Assembly: GCF_014855495.1 (NCBI RefSeq)
Contig: NZ_JACYFJ010000003.1
Coordinates: 1 to 64,000 of the forward strand
Reading direction: 5' to 3'
DNA from: Euzebyella saccharophila
Lineage (GTDB): Bacteria > Bacteroidota > Bacteroidia > Flavobacteriales > Flavobacteriaceae
Length of the DNA stretch: 64,000 bases
Positions 53,199-63,800 of this stretch are shown one piece after another (the stretch's first letter is position 1; each line of letters starts with the position of its first letter). The notes under the pieces are model-generated. The model was given only the letters and a program-made list of their open reading frames with translations, had not been told where the DNA came from and did not search any database. The translations under genes were made by a program, and so were the position numbers.

Positions 53199-55949
53199 TC
53201 ATTCTGTTTTAGAACTAAACTTATATTCCCCACTCTTTACGCTGTAGACTGCATAACTATCTGTTTTGCGTAAAAAAACAACTCCATTTTTTATATCGGG
53301 AAGTTCATCATTTTCCAACACCGTAGACTTTTTCTCTAATGGCACATAAACGGTTGCTTTGCAACCAATAGGTACGGTGATATTCATTTCAAATTCACTT
53401 GGTTTATTCTCCCAATTTATTCCAGCCCTTCCATACGGTGTATTGTTGGTATAGCTCACATATTCTAAATCATCTATGATTTGAGGCTTGAAAACGATAT
53501 GCCTGTAGGCTGGTGTGTTGGGGTCTGTTTTCATTCCTGCTAAATTACGATACATCCAAACCAGTCCGCCACCAAACATCGGATGATTGTGTGACCCACT
53601 ATTGTCCCAAGCCTCTCTAGTTGTTGTGGCCCCTAACGATAACCAGTAACCATAACTAGGCTCGTCTATTTTATTTATAGCGTCATAAGCTAAATCATTA
53701 AGGCCATTTTCCGCTAATACCTCAAAGAAATAACGAGTGCCATAAATTCCGGTATCCAAATGACCTTCATTATTCTTTATACTATTTATTAAAGAATTTT
53801 TAACGGTAACGTACTGTTCTTCAGGAACCCCCATTTTAAGTGCAAATATATTTCCCCCTCCATCGCCATAGGTACCTGTTTCAGGATCATAAAATTCTTT
53901 GTAGAAAGCATTTCGTGTTTCTTGCGCTAATCCCCTATACTTGAGGTAATCATCTTTTTTCCCTAAGACTTCTGCGGTTTTCATTGCAATTTCCAAGCAC
54001 CTCCACAAATAAAACGTATGGACCAAATCATCTCTCAACAATTTACCCGGAGCTTCCCATTCTCCTAAATTAAACCACTTTAGTACTTCTCCGTTTGATC
54101 CCTTTCGTTGTGAATACATGACTCCATCTTCGTTAACCCATGTTTTCATATATTTTATATACTCTGTCATCGGTCCATAACTCATTTCAAGCAAATCCCT
54201 ATCCCCATAGTGCAGATAGAACTCCCATGGCATTATAGAAACAGCTGCTCCCCATGCCACCCCACCGCCACAGCCTGGTTGCCAGGGCGCAGCATTGGGT
54301 ACATACCCCGTATGCACATTTTGGGCCTCTATAATATCTTGAATCCACTTATTATAAAAATTTTTCGCATCGTACGTTTGCATGACCATTGAACAGGCTA
54401 CTTGCCCATCTCCTGTATATGCTGAGCGTTCACGATGCGGGCAATCACTAACTATTCCCCCATGCATATTGTCTATCTGGCTTCTTCTCCAAATTTTATG
54501 GATATCATTTAGCAGCCGATTTGAAGTTTCAAAGGTTGCCGATTCTTCAATGAGCGTGTTTACCGCTTCAGCGGTTATATTTTCAGCTTTCAACTCTCCT
54601 GGCCAATTGGTTATTTCTACGCCACTGAATACAAACCAATTAAAACGTGGAGTATACGTTTCTCTACCTTGCCCACTAAGTATGTAGCTATTTTCACCAG
54701 AGTAAAGGTTTCCATTGAACGCAATATCGATTTTATGACCTGCCGGGCCTCTTACATTTTTTAATTTTACCCATCCTGAAATCTCTACGCCAAAATCCAC
54801 TTTATATTTACCTTCGGAAACTTTTTCAATGGACACTGGTTGAATACGCTCTGTTACTTTATCGGTACTTGCAGAATGCGCGACCAATTCTCCTTCCGGA
54901 GCCTTTCTGAGCACCACATTTTTCCAGACCGAATCCTTTAATTTTGGACTAGCCCAATCTTTAATTTTCTTTCTAGCATCATAAATTTCCCCATAATATA
55001 CCATGTTCATAAGAATAGGGCCCTGGGCTATTTTCCATGATTCATCGCTAACTATCACTTCCTCGGTCCCATCTTTGTAAGTAATGTGTACCTGTCCCAA
55101 AAATCTTGGACTGCCATAACCTTGGGTCCAAAATTTAGCCGGATTATAAAAACCATTTCCTAAAATACTTCCTATTATATTTTCACCTATTTGCAGGTTA
55201 TCGGTAATATCATAGGCTAAATACATGACTTTGTATTTACGGAAATCATCTTCTACATTAATTAATGACTTCGACAAATTCGGTCTTTTGCCATAGTTGG
55301 TCTGGTTGGGCACCAATACATCGTTCCCAATTTTTTCACCATTGGCATAAAACTCAAAATATCCCAAGCCTGTAACGTAGGCAACTGCTTTGGATATTGG
55401 CTTGTTTATGTGAAAGCCCTTTCTTAGAAAGGGTGCCGGTGGACCAAAATCTTTGGGTATGCCATTAGGGCCACCGGCAGGTTTTGGCAATGCTTCCTCG
55501 GTTTGCCAAGGGGCTCCTATCCATTTGGCTTGCCAATCATTTTCATTTAGTAAACCCATTCGCCATGTACCTATTTCACTCCAACTTGAAGCTTTTTCAT
55601 CTACATCCCATACTCTTACTTGCCACCAGCATTCTTGCCGAGAAAGTAGCTTTGTTCCACCGTACTTTACCCCAATAGATTCTTGGGAGATTACTTTTCC
55701 GCTATCCCATAAATCAGGTGAAATTAATTTTTCTTCTGAACTTGCCACACGTATTTGATAGGCAAACTGAGCTTGACCTCTTCTATATTTTGGGTCTACC
55801 GATATCCAAGCCAAACGCGGATTTTCCGCATCCAACACGGTGGGGTTTCTCATATACTCACAAGTTAGTTGAGTAGGTACTACTTCTGAGAACATCGGTT
55901 GGTTGGGATAAAGAGCTGAAAAAAATAAAACGAGTAAAACGCGTAGCAT
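53199..55949 (-). CDS. GH78 alpha-L-rhamnosidase, secreted
   Basis: A 916-residue inverting exo-rhamnosidase. The N-terminal beta-sandwich domains show CEYMRNPTVLDAENPRLAW, typical of the family, and GYFEFYANGEKIGNDVL. The (alpha/alpha)6 barrel carries SDCPHRERSAYTGDGQV with the catalytic-acid region, then WGAAVSIMPWEFYLHYGD and LGATTTREAWDNSGSHNHPMFG with the base region. A C-terminal beta-sandwich ends the protein. It is the last gene of the leftward rhamnose locus, 87 bases after the clan GH-A-like gene. It should release terminal L-rhamnose from plant or algal glycans, or from ulvan- or pectin-like side chains. Confidence 0.93.
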   Translation of the reverse strand: MLRVLLVLFFSALYPNQPMFSEVVPTQLTCEYMRNPTVLDAENPRLAWISVDPKYRRGQAQFAYQIRVASSEEKLISPDLWDSGKVISQESIGVKYGGTKLLSRQECWWQVRVWDVDEKASSWSEIGTWRMGLLNENDWQAKWIGAPWQTEEALPKPAGGPNGIPKDFGPPAPFLRKGFHINKPISKAVAYVTGLGYFEFYANGEKIGNDVLVPNQTNYGKRPNLSKSLINVEDDFRKYKVMYLAYDITDNLQIGENIIGSILGNGFYNPAKFWTQGYGSPRFLGQVHITYKDGTEEVIVSDESWKIAQGPILMNMVYYGEIYDARKKIKDWASPKLKDSVWKNVVLRKAPEGELVAHSASTDKVTERIQPVSIEKVSEGKYKVDFGVEISGWVKLKNVRGPAGHKIDIAFNGNLYSGENSYILSGQGRETYTPRFNWFVFSGVEITNWPGELKAENITAEAVNTLIEESATFETSNRLLNDIHKIWRRSQIDNMHGGIVSDCPHRERSAYTGDGQVACSMVMQTYDAKNFYNKWIQDIIEAQNVHTGYVPNAAPWQPGCGGGVAWGAAVSIMPWEFYLHYGDRDLLEMSYGPMTEYIKYMKTWVNEDGVMYSQRKGSNGEVLKWFNLGEWEAPGKLLRDDLVHTFYLWRCLEIAMKTAEVLGKKDDYLKYRGLAQETRNAFYKEFYDPETGTYGDGGGNIFALKMGVPEEQYVTVKNSLINSIKNNEGHLDTGIYGTRYFFEVLAENGLNDLAYDAINKIDEPSYGYWLSLGATTTREAWDNSGSHNHPMFGGGLVWMYRNLAGMKTDPNTPAYRHIVFKPQIIDDLEYVSYTNNTPYGRAGINWENKPSEFEMNITVPIGCKATVYVPLEKKSTVLENDELPDIKNGVVFLRKTDSYAVYSVKSGEYKFSSKTE

Positions 55950-56036
55950 AGTCTATGGTTTGCCGATTAAAATCTGTTTATTATAAATAGTGGTTATCTG
56001 TTTTAATGTTAAATGAAAAATATGTTGACGTATGAT

Positions 56037-58238
56037 TTAGTATTCCAATAAGTAGTACATAGTTTTATGGTATTCACCATCAATTTTCAGTCGCCCATTT
56101 TCTACGGGAATCTCCTTTTCAGTCAACCTACCCATATGATCTAGAGGTTTAAGTGTTGCTGCGCTATATCTTCCTGAAAAAAGTTCGAACTTCAAAGGTT
56201 CCATTTCAATAGGCGCCGTTCCCTTTTTCTTGAGATAGGTCCCATCCTCATTATATTCCATACCTGTGTTTCTGGCACGGCCTACAGCCGTAATTAAAAT
56301 TTGGCGGCATGTATCGATTCCTTTTGATTGGTCTAAACTTGTAAGGTATATCACCGCAAATTCATTTTCCGTCCTTAACTTCCATCCACCCAAATGAAAT
56401 GTTTTGTTATTGGTAAATCCGATAATGCCCTTTGTACCTTGCGTATTTATACTAATATATCCCTTTTCAGAATAATCCCATTTAAGTTCATTCGTACTCG
56501 AAGTAATACTTTTCTTTTGCCCCATCTCTAATTGCTTTATGGGAAAAGGTTCGGTACTCTTAAATTCATCGGTAAAAACAATAGGTATTTTACCAAATGC
56601 AAGTAACTCTGAAGGTATAGAACTTGAAAAGAATTTGTTGTCATAACCTTGCTCGACTTGCTCAATGAACCCTAATTTTCCTTCGGTCAAGGAAGGCATA
56701 TGCACATTTCGTTCGGCTATAACCGGGGCTTCCGAAATATCACCTCTATAGATCATGGGGGACAGTGCCGGATAAAGCCCCATCTGCAACGGACTGGTAA
56801 CGTTGTAGACCCCATGTTTAGATTGTATCGTAGGGGTATATTCAGAACCATCCATCGCAAAAGAATACGAGGCGTCCCACCCTTGTAAACCCATACCATA
56901 GGTTGCAATAATGGGGGAGGCCTCGGCAGTATATTGATTTGGAATTAGGCTCATCCATTCGGAAAAGGCAAAAGGTCTATCCGCCACTTGCTGCATTCCA
57001 GCACTCAATAGGCCCGATCCCGGGTTAGAGACTATAGCCTTATTTTTCACCTTGCCCGTGTCCAGAACATGTTCGCCCGCTCCACCCCCGAAGTAATTGT
57101 GCCGATCTATCATTCCTACAGCATAATCTGTATGCAAATTATACAGATGGGAAATACCCGATCCGGCCTGCCAGTTGCTGCCCACAATTACCCCTTTATA
57201 CCCGGTATTTCTGATAGCTTTCTCAAAACGCTTGTAAAATTTTAATTGTGTTTCATATAAAAAACGCATCTTATCTAACGCGTCTTGAGGTACATCGTTA
57301 TTTGGGTTTATAGAGGTTTTGTATTCTGAACTAAACTGCCCATGATTGGGAGTTGGGTATATGTTCATTTTAGAAATTGACTCATCTTGCGGCAACTTTT
57401 TGCCCCAAGCTATCTTTAATCTTTCATCAGTACCATATTTTTCTTTTAACCAAAGACTAAATTGTTTACTGAGCATTTTTTTATAGGTAGGGGCTTGTTC
57501 TAGGGACCTTTCTATTGCCGCCCAAAAAATATCATCTTCATTTTGAAATTCAACAAAACTCAATGCTGGGTCGTCGGCATACCGTAGGCCTGTATATGGG
57601 TTCACCCTATTTAACATATTTACGGTCAATTCAATATTTAGGTCTTGTAGGTCTGTTGCGAAATTGACCAATGAAGAAGTACTACCGTTCAGATGGTGCC
57701 AAGGATAACTTAGATCCGCTATTTCTTCATATGCTATTAATCTAGAACTATCTTTAGGTTTAACCCTATGCCCATAAATATGTGACCATCCATAGTAAAT
57801 TCCTCTTTTCTTTAGCTTGTATTGAAAATAATCCATTTTCAAAAATTTCAAGCTATCGGGAATTGTGGAATGCCCCGGATGCGTAGCCTGCCAGGTAAAT
57901 TTGTGAAAACGGACGCCATTTACACCCATAAACGCCAACATATCAACAAATTTATCGGCCTTGTCGTTATCAACGAACGGTTTATTGCTACAAATATTGA
58001 CGCCCCAGAACTTAACCGGAACACCATTTTCAAAAGCCAGGTTCTCGCCATTCATTTGAACAAAACCATATTTGCCGGCGGGGGCATCCAACCATTTTTC
58101 CATATTGATCAAAGAGGGCTTGGAAAAATCGTTATCAGGAGAAAATACAAACCAATCTAGCGACTTTTTACCTCCGGAACAAGAAGAAATAAAACCTACG
58201 GCCAGAATAAAAAATAGATGAACTAGATTGTTTTTCAT
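56037..58238 (-). CDS. Clan GH-A-like glycoside hydrolase lipoprotein, family not assigned
   Basis: A 733-residue lipoprotein (lipobox GFISSC). The N-terminal 120 residues contain GKYGFVQMNGENLAFENGVPVKFWGVNIC, split here across a strand pair, and GVNGVRFHKFTWQ, a pattern of (beta/alpha)8 hydrolases acting on beta-linked glycans. The likely acid/base is the Glu of SFVEFQNEDDIFW near residue 230 and the likely nucleophile the Glu of PFAFSEWMSLIPN near 433. The last 200 residues look like two beta-sandwich domains. I recognise the type from Bacteroidota polysaccharide loci but cannot name the CAZy family. Its place between a GH78 and an esterase suggests a rhamnose-containing, acylated polymer. 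Confidence 0.7.
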   Translation of the reverse strand: MKNNLVHLFFILAVGFISSCSGGKKSLDWFVFSPDNDFSKPSLINMEKWLDAPAGKYGFVQMNGENLAFENGVPVKFWGVNICSNKPFVDNDKADKFVDMLAFMGVNGVRFHKFTWQATHPGHSTIPDSLKFLKMDYFQYKLKKRGIYYGWSHIYGHRVKPKDSSRLIAYEEIADLSYPWHHLNGSTSSLVNFATDLQDLNIELTVNMLNRVNPYTGLRYADDPALSFVEFQNEDDIFWAAIERSLEQAPTYKKMLSKQFSLWLKEKYGTDERLKIAWGKKLPQDESISKMNIYPTPNHGQFSSEYKTSINPNNDVPQDALDKMRFLYETQLKFYKRFEKAIRNTGYKGVIVGSNWQAGSGISHLYNLHTDYAVGMIDRHNYFGGGAGEHVLDTGKVKNKAIVSNPGSGLLSAGMQQVADRPFAFSEWMSLIPNQYTAEASPIIATYGMGLQGWDASYSFAMDGSEYTPTIQSKHGVYNVTSPLQMGLYPALSPMIYRGDISEAPVIAERNVHMPSLTEGKLGFIEQVEQGYDNKFFSSSIPSELLAFGKIPIVFTDEFKSTEPFPIKQLEMGQKKSITSSTNELKWDYSEKGYISINTQGTKGIIGFTNNKTFHLGGWKLRTENEFAVIYLTSLDQSKGIDTCRQILITAVGRARNTGMEYNEDGTYLKKKGTAPIEMEPLKFELFSGRYSAATLKPLDHMGRLTEKEIPVENGRLKIDGEYHKTMYYLLEY

Positions 58239-58266
58239 AGCTTTTTAAGCTCCGTTATATATAGAA

Positions 58267-59169
58267 CTAGTTTTGGTCTTCTCCATTGAACTTTTTATAG
58301 AGATTGAACCGTTCTCCATTCAATACCCTTTTGATAAAATTGGAAACCGGTTTTTGATTTTGATAGAAATAGACCCCTGCGTAGGAGTGTTTTCCGCCCT
58401 CAAACGTTATTAGCTCGGTGGTTTCGTTTAAACTTTCAAGATGTTTCGCTATCGTATGGGATCCAAATAGCATTAGCCACCCTTTCGTGTTGGGAGCACA
58501 GTAATGATGGGAGGCGGTTTTGTAAGGGACTAGCGGATCCGCATCTCCATGAAATCCCATGAAGGGAATTGCACTGGATTTCGTTATCAGATTAAGGTCC
58601 ATTAGGGCACCAGCTCCAGAAATCACTCCGGCATATTTAAATTCGGTTGGTAATCTGTTTTCATACAATTGCATCTGATTTCTGTTCCAATACGCAGCAT
58701 GCATGACCGTTTCCGCACCGGCACTGCTACCTGCTATAAAAATTTTTGTTGAATCTAAATTAAGTTCGCTACTTTTCTCTCTTAAAAAAGCGGTAGCTTG
58801 CCATAACTGACTGGATGCTATTTGTATCGCCTTGACTTTTTCAGACAAATTTTCGTTACAACCAAAACCTCTTCCCTTCATATAAAGCGAATAACTTATA
58901 GTTGCACATGCTATATTATTTTCAACGAGATGTTTAGCCAAATTATGTCCATTTTCACGCTTGCCTGTTACGAAACCTCCGCCATGAACATAAATTACCA
59001 AAGGTACTTTTATTGAATCACTGGTTTTGGGCACAAATAAATCCAGCTTCAAGCTAATGGTGTCATTTTTAAAATAGGTCAGTGTTTCAAAATCTTGAGA
59101 TGCACCGGATACCACAATTGTTAAGCCAGCTATTATGGATAAAATATACTTTTTACTCATGTAGTTCAA
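58267..59169 (-). CDS. Secreted alpha/beta-hydrolase of the HSL/BD-FAE type
   Basis: A 300-residue exported esterase. The signal ends VVSGASQ; the start may be the fourth codon, MSKKYIL, instead of MNYM. Motifs are the oxyanion loop VIYVHGGGFVTGKREN near 60, the nucleophile elbow AGSSAGAETVM near 148, an Asp in FHGDADPLVPY near 210 and the His in EGGKHSYAG near 263. Cys residues in GFGCNENL and HHYCAPN might form a disulfide. It lies between SusD pair 3 (with a hairpin between) and the GH-A-like gene, so it likely deacylates the same rhamnose-containing glycan. Confidence 0.82.
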   Translation of the reverse strand: MNYMSKKYILSIIAGLTIVVSGASQDFETLTYFKNDTISLKLDLFVPKTSDSIKVPLVIYVHGGGFVTGKRENGHNLAKHLVENNIACATISYSLYMKGRGFGCNENLSEKVKAIQIASSQLWQATAFLREKSSELNLDSTKIFIAGSSAGAETVMHAAYWNRNQMQLYENRLPTEFKYAGVISGAGALMDLNLITKSSAIPFMGFHGDADPLVPYKTASHHYCAPNTKGWLMLFGSHTIAKHLESLNETTELITFEGGKHSYAGVYFYQNQKPVSNFIKRVLNGERFNLYKKFNGEDQN

Positions 59170-59203
59170 TTTCTAGTTCAGTCTAGTTCTTTCATGTTTA
59201 AAT

Positions 59204-59241
59204 AAAAGGGGCGGCAGAATTACTTTTGCGGCCCCCTTTTT
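59204..59241 (-). terminator. Hairpin after SusCD pair 3, partial terminator
   Basis: Read leftward, AAAAGGGGGC (59240-59231) pairs with GCCCCTTTT (59212-59204) with one bulged G. The loop is larger and partly self-complementary and is followed by ATTT. It lies 22 bases after the SusD pair 3 stop and before the esterase. Such hairpins after SusD often lower expression of downstream enzymes relative to the abundant SusCD proteins. Confidence 0.65.
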
Positions 59242-59262
59242 GAAAACTAACTCAAAAAAATA

Positions 59263-60825
59263 TTAATATCCGGGATTATTTTCTAGAATACCTTCATTAC
59301 GATCAATTTCGGTTTGTGGTAATGGAAACAATAAATGCTTGTTTACATCAAATTGTGAACTAGAAGCTAAATTGGTACTGAAATGTTCATCACTGCCCGT
59401 CCAACCCGTTAAATCGAGGTCTCCAGCTTCATGCCATCTTTTCAAATCCCACCATCTTTGACCTTCACCGGCCAATTCAATATATCTTTCGTCCATAATC
59501 CATTGCATAATTGTTGCGTTGTTAGTCTCTCCGGTATTATAGTTTGCAGGCGATATGCCGTCTCCGGCGCCAGAAGTAAGTCCCCAATCTCTAGCTCTGG
59601 TTCTTATTTGATTAACATGTGCTATAGCGGCAGACGGATTTCCGGATTTTAATTCTGCTTCTGCAATCATGAGAACCAGGTCGCCATATCTAAGAACCCG
59701 TTCATTGTTTATAGAACTTTGAAACGGAGGCAGACGCTCATCCAGTTCGTCCGCCGTATATTTTTGAAATATCCGCCCTTCTTCATTGTCATCCGGCCTA
59801 AGGAAATAACTAATTCTTGGATCACTGCCAAAGGCGTTCAATAACTTATTGGTAATCAAAAATCTGGTGTTAGCAAGATTACTGACCTGCCCTTTACCGG
59901 TTGGGGTCATCATTCCCCTGAACACACTCATATCCTCAACTCCTCTCCAAGCTCCATCGTTATATAAGAATATATTGTTTATAGCTGTGGGAGCAGCCGC
60001 TTGTACTTCAAATAGCGACTCTTGATTGTTCTCAAACTGTGCATCAAAATTATCTAAATATCTTGTGTTCAATGTGGCTGTAATGGTATTGAATACAGAA
60101 ATGGCCTGTGTATAGTCAGCCGTATTGTCGGTATAATTACCCCGAAAAACCAATGCCTTCGCCAACAGGCCCCGTGCCGAATTCTTAGTGGCCCTACCCC
60201 TATTACCAGAGTCCCAACTTTCGGGCAATATGCCTATCGCAGTTTGGGCGTCCATTATTACCTGATCCAAAACCTCCAACTTATCACTTTTGGGAGTGTT
60301 TGTATTGTTAGCTCCCAGACGTTCGGTAACCAGGGGAACATTCCCGAAAATATTAAACAAATTGTAGTAGCTATATGCCCTTAAAAAAAATGCTTCTCCC
60401 TCCATGAAAGCTATTTCATCGGACCCTTCATAATTGGAAAAATCAACGGTATTGACCTTATCCAAAATCACACTGGTCTTTTGAATCATTTCATAGATAT
60501 TATCGAACATCCATTCCAATCTTGTATTGGAAGAGTTCATTGAGCCATCAAACAATTCTTCAGCTGTGCGGGTCGCATTGGTTTCGGTGATATCGTCACC
60601 CGGTAAAAGCCATAGACTATTGGGCCAATTTGTTCCTGGAACATTATAAAAGTAATAGTCATAAAGCTTGGCATAAGCACCTATCATTACATTTCTAAAT
60701 TCTATTACATTAGAAAAATAGGATGCTTCCGTCGCCCCCAAAGGTGGGGAATCAACTCTATCGGTATCACAACTGAAACCTACCAACAAGAGAAGACAAA
60801 CAAATATTTTATATCGATTTTTCAT
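59263..60825 (-). CDS. SusD/RagB-family glycan-binding lipoprotein (pair 3)
   Basis: A 520-residue lipoprotein (lipobox LVGFSC). RagB-type TPR landmarks are ATEASYFSNVIEFRNVMIGAY at the start (here shortened), EAFFLRAYSYYNLFNIFGNVPLV, NERVLRYGDLVLMIAEAELKSG, VNQIRTRARDWG and WIMDERYIELAGEGQRWWDLKRW, then LFPLPQTEIDRN and the terminal NNPGY. It is 16 bases after its SusC partner. The ligand is unknown; downstream GH78 suggests a rhamnose-containing glycan. Confidence 0.93.
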   Translation of the reverse strand: MKNRYKIFVCLLLLVGFSCDTDRVDSPPLGATEASYFSNVIEFRNVMIGAYAKLYDYYFYNVPGTNWPNSLWLLPGDDITETNATRTAEELFDGSMNSSNTRLEWMFDNIYEMIQKTSVILDKVNTVDFSNYEGSDEIAFMEGEAFFLRAYSYYNLFNIFGNVPLVTERLGANNTNTPKSDKLEVLDQVIMDAQTAIGILPESWDSGNRGRATKNSARGLLAKALVFRGNYTDNTADYTQAISVFNTITATLNTRYLDNFDAQFENNQESLFEVQAAAPTAINNIFLYNDGAWRGVEDMSVFRGMMTPTGKGQVSNLANTRFLITNKLLNAFGSDPRISYFLRPDDNEEGRIFQKYTADELDERLPPFQSSINNERVLRYGDLVLMIAEAELKSGNPSAAIAHVNQIRTRARDWGLTSGAGDGISPANYNTGETNNATIMQWIMDERYIELAGEGQRWWDLKRWHEAGDLDLTGWTGSDEHFSTNLASSSQFDVNKHLLFPLPQTEIDRNEGILENNPGY

Positions 60826-60841
60826 TATATATTTTTTTAAA

Positions 60842-63800
60842 TTAAAAAGTTGCCTTTAAACCGATTACATAGGTTTTTGGGAGTGGAAATTCATCATTGG
60901 TCGGATCCAATCCTTTCCAACTATTAATATATATGTTATTCTGGCCTCCTATATATAAGCGAAATGAACCTACAGGATTATTGATTTTATCAAGAAAGGC
61001 ACTTGGTACAGAATATCCGAATTGCCAGTTGTTCAAACGAAAAAAGGCCGCACTTTCTACAAAACGATCGGAAAACCTATTATTTCCGGCTGGGTCACCA
61101 ACAACTGCTCTCGGTATGTCGGTATCTCGATTAGAAGGAGTCCACCGATCACTCACAGAAGCGCCAAAATTAACACCCGCACCACTCATATTTTCCAGTG
61201 ACGCCCGTGCGTAATTATACTTATCTACATCTCCTTCACCATAAAAGTTCGCTGATATGTCGAACCCTTTATATCCTAAATTTAGGTTTATGCCATATGT
61301 ATACCCGGGAACTGTATTGCCTATCTCGGTCTGATCATTAGTATTTATCTGTCCATCAGGCGTTTCTGTATAAAACCGATCTTCTTCAGTTGGATCACCG
61401 TGAACATCTTGAAAATAAATATCGCCAGGTGCTACAAAACTTACATCTTGTACATTGGCATCGGGTGTGGCGGCGTAGAAAGCATCAATCTCATCTTGCG
61501 ATTGAAAAATGCCCCCTACCTTATATCCCCAGATATGACCCAAAGACCTTCCTTCTTCTACCCTATAGGTTCTTTGAAATTGATTGGTGGCTGAAAGTGG
61601 TTGATCATTATACAACTCGGTCACTTCATTTTCCAGAAAACTAATATTAGTAGATATTCCATAGCTGAAATCACCTTTACGATCATTAAACCCTACCTGC
61701 AGATCTACGCCTCTATTCTCCAATTTTCCAACATTGAACAAAGGGTCGGAGGTTCCCACGCTTAAGGGGAGATTGACGGTTTGTTGAATACCGTCCTGTT
61801 CCCTTTTATAAACCTCCAATGTCATATTCAACTTATAATCGAAAAGTGTGGCATCCAATCCCACATACGACGTTTTTGCCACTTCCCAAACCAAAGATTC
61901 ATTGGGCAATGAACTTAAGCTCGCAGCTATATAGTAATCGCCAAGCGCATTGCCATCACCAGAGCCCAATCTATAGGACCCAGAACCACCGGCCCTTGAC
62001 AAATAGGCAAATTGGCCTACTGCCGCCTCATCGTTCCCGGCCTCTCCATAACCACCTCTTAATTTAAGGTCGTTGATAAAACCTAAATTTTCCATGAATT
62101 TCTCGCTGCCGATTCTCCAGGCACCCGATACCGAGTAAAAATTTCCCCATCGATAGTCTTCAGCAAAACCCGAGCTAGCATCCCTTCTATAAGAGCCGTC
62201 TAGATAATACTTATCGGAATAACTATAACTTAATCTACCTACATAGCCCAGCCAAAAACGTTCGTTCCAACCTAAAAAAGAGTTATTGTTCGCTAAATCA
62301 TTAGAATACCCTATCCTTTTTAGGTTGTCAATATTAATTAAATTACCACCGTTCAAATTTTTAACTTGAGTGCGTTGAAATTGGTCTTGAACAGCTCCCG
62401 TTAGAACAAATTTGTGATCTTCAAAAATCTTTTCATAGGTTGCACTAAAATCAAACTGATAATTATAGATATAATTATTTCTAGTTTCATGATCTCCCAA
62501 ACTATTGGGTGCAGCAGGGGAGTCGGTAGCAGGATCTTGACCGTCAGGCCTGAAAATGTTGGATCTGTATGTTGTCGTTCTTATTCTGTCTTGTGACGTA
62601 TAGTCCAAATTTACGCTGCTTCTAAGCGTCAATCCTTTGAAAGGTCGCAATTCAACGTAAGCTTGCCCAAGATGTCTAGTATTTTCAAACAGACTTCTGT
62701 TCAGGTCTATACGGGCCAAGTAATTAGACCTAGTTCCTTGTCCGTATATTTTTGCTTGTTGCCAGTCGGCCAACGAAGTGGCCAATACTTCGGCATATCC
62801 AAATTGATTCGAAGAATCATAAAGGGGCTGCCAAGGAGGTGCCTGTGCAATATTGGTCAACGATGCTAAGTCTTCGGTATCTTGGGTTTGATAGGCAAAT
62901 TTGTAATTTACCCCTATTTTCAACCAATTGTTAATTCGAGAATTAATATTAATAGCACTTCGGTAAGTTTCCAATTCGTTACCTACCAAGTTGCTCTCTA
63001 TATCGTCATAACCGGCAGATACATAATAATCTGTATTTTCCGTCCCTCCCGAAACCTTGAAATCATAGGACAGGGTGATAGCATTTTTTTTGACTAATTC
63101 GTCTTGCCAATCGTACGTTCTTGGAGAGCTGATATAAAAAGGGCTTTCGGGATCGAACTGTGGGGAAAACGAAATTCTTCTGGTAACATCATCAGCTGCA
63201 TCCCTACCGTAAAGTTGATTTTCAATAGTTATGTCGGGGTTTAAATTGTTTGCGTACATCTCTTGTGCCAATGCCCTAAATTCGTTGGTATTCAGCACGT
63301 CAAAAGTATCTATGTTCTGAAACCCGGTTCTGCTAGTAAACTCGACCGTAGGTGCTCCTTTTTTTCCTTTTTTAGTGGTGATCAATACTACTCCATTAGC
63401 TCCCCTGCTTCCATATATGGCTGCGGAAGAGGCGTCTTTTAGTACCGTTATTGACTCAATATCGTCTGGATTGATCATGGTAAACAGATTAGGTGGCGGG
63501 GTATTGCCATTTCTACTTATCAAGTCTAAATTACCGCTGGCCGATGGTGGGGTTATTATTTGTCCATCTATAACGTATAAAGGCTGAGCATTACCCTGCC
63601 AGCTTCCAATTCCCCTAACATAAATTTCTGGAGGTGCGTTCGGATCGCCGCTGGAATTGATAACCCTAACTCCTGTCGTATTTCCCTGTAATGCGAATTG
63701 GGGCGAAGCAAACGAAGATTTTTCAATATCTGCAGTACCGACCACACTTACCGAGCCTGTCAAATCCTTTTTGCGTTTCTCTCCAAAACCGATAACGACT

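Noticed and set aside
63763-63765. TTG as start of the right-edge SusC
   Set aside because: The same frame stays open to base 64000 and encodes the conserved regulatory-like domain and TonB box, so the true start is outside.
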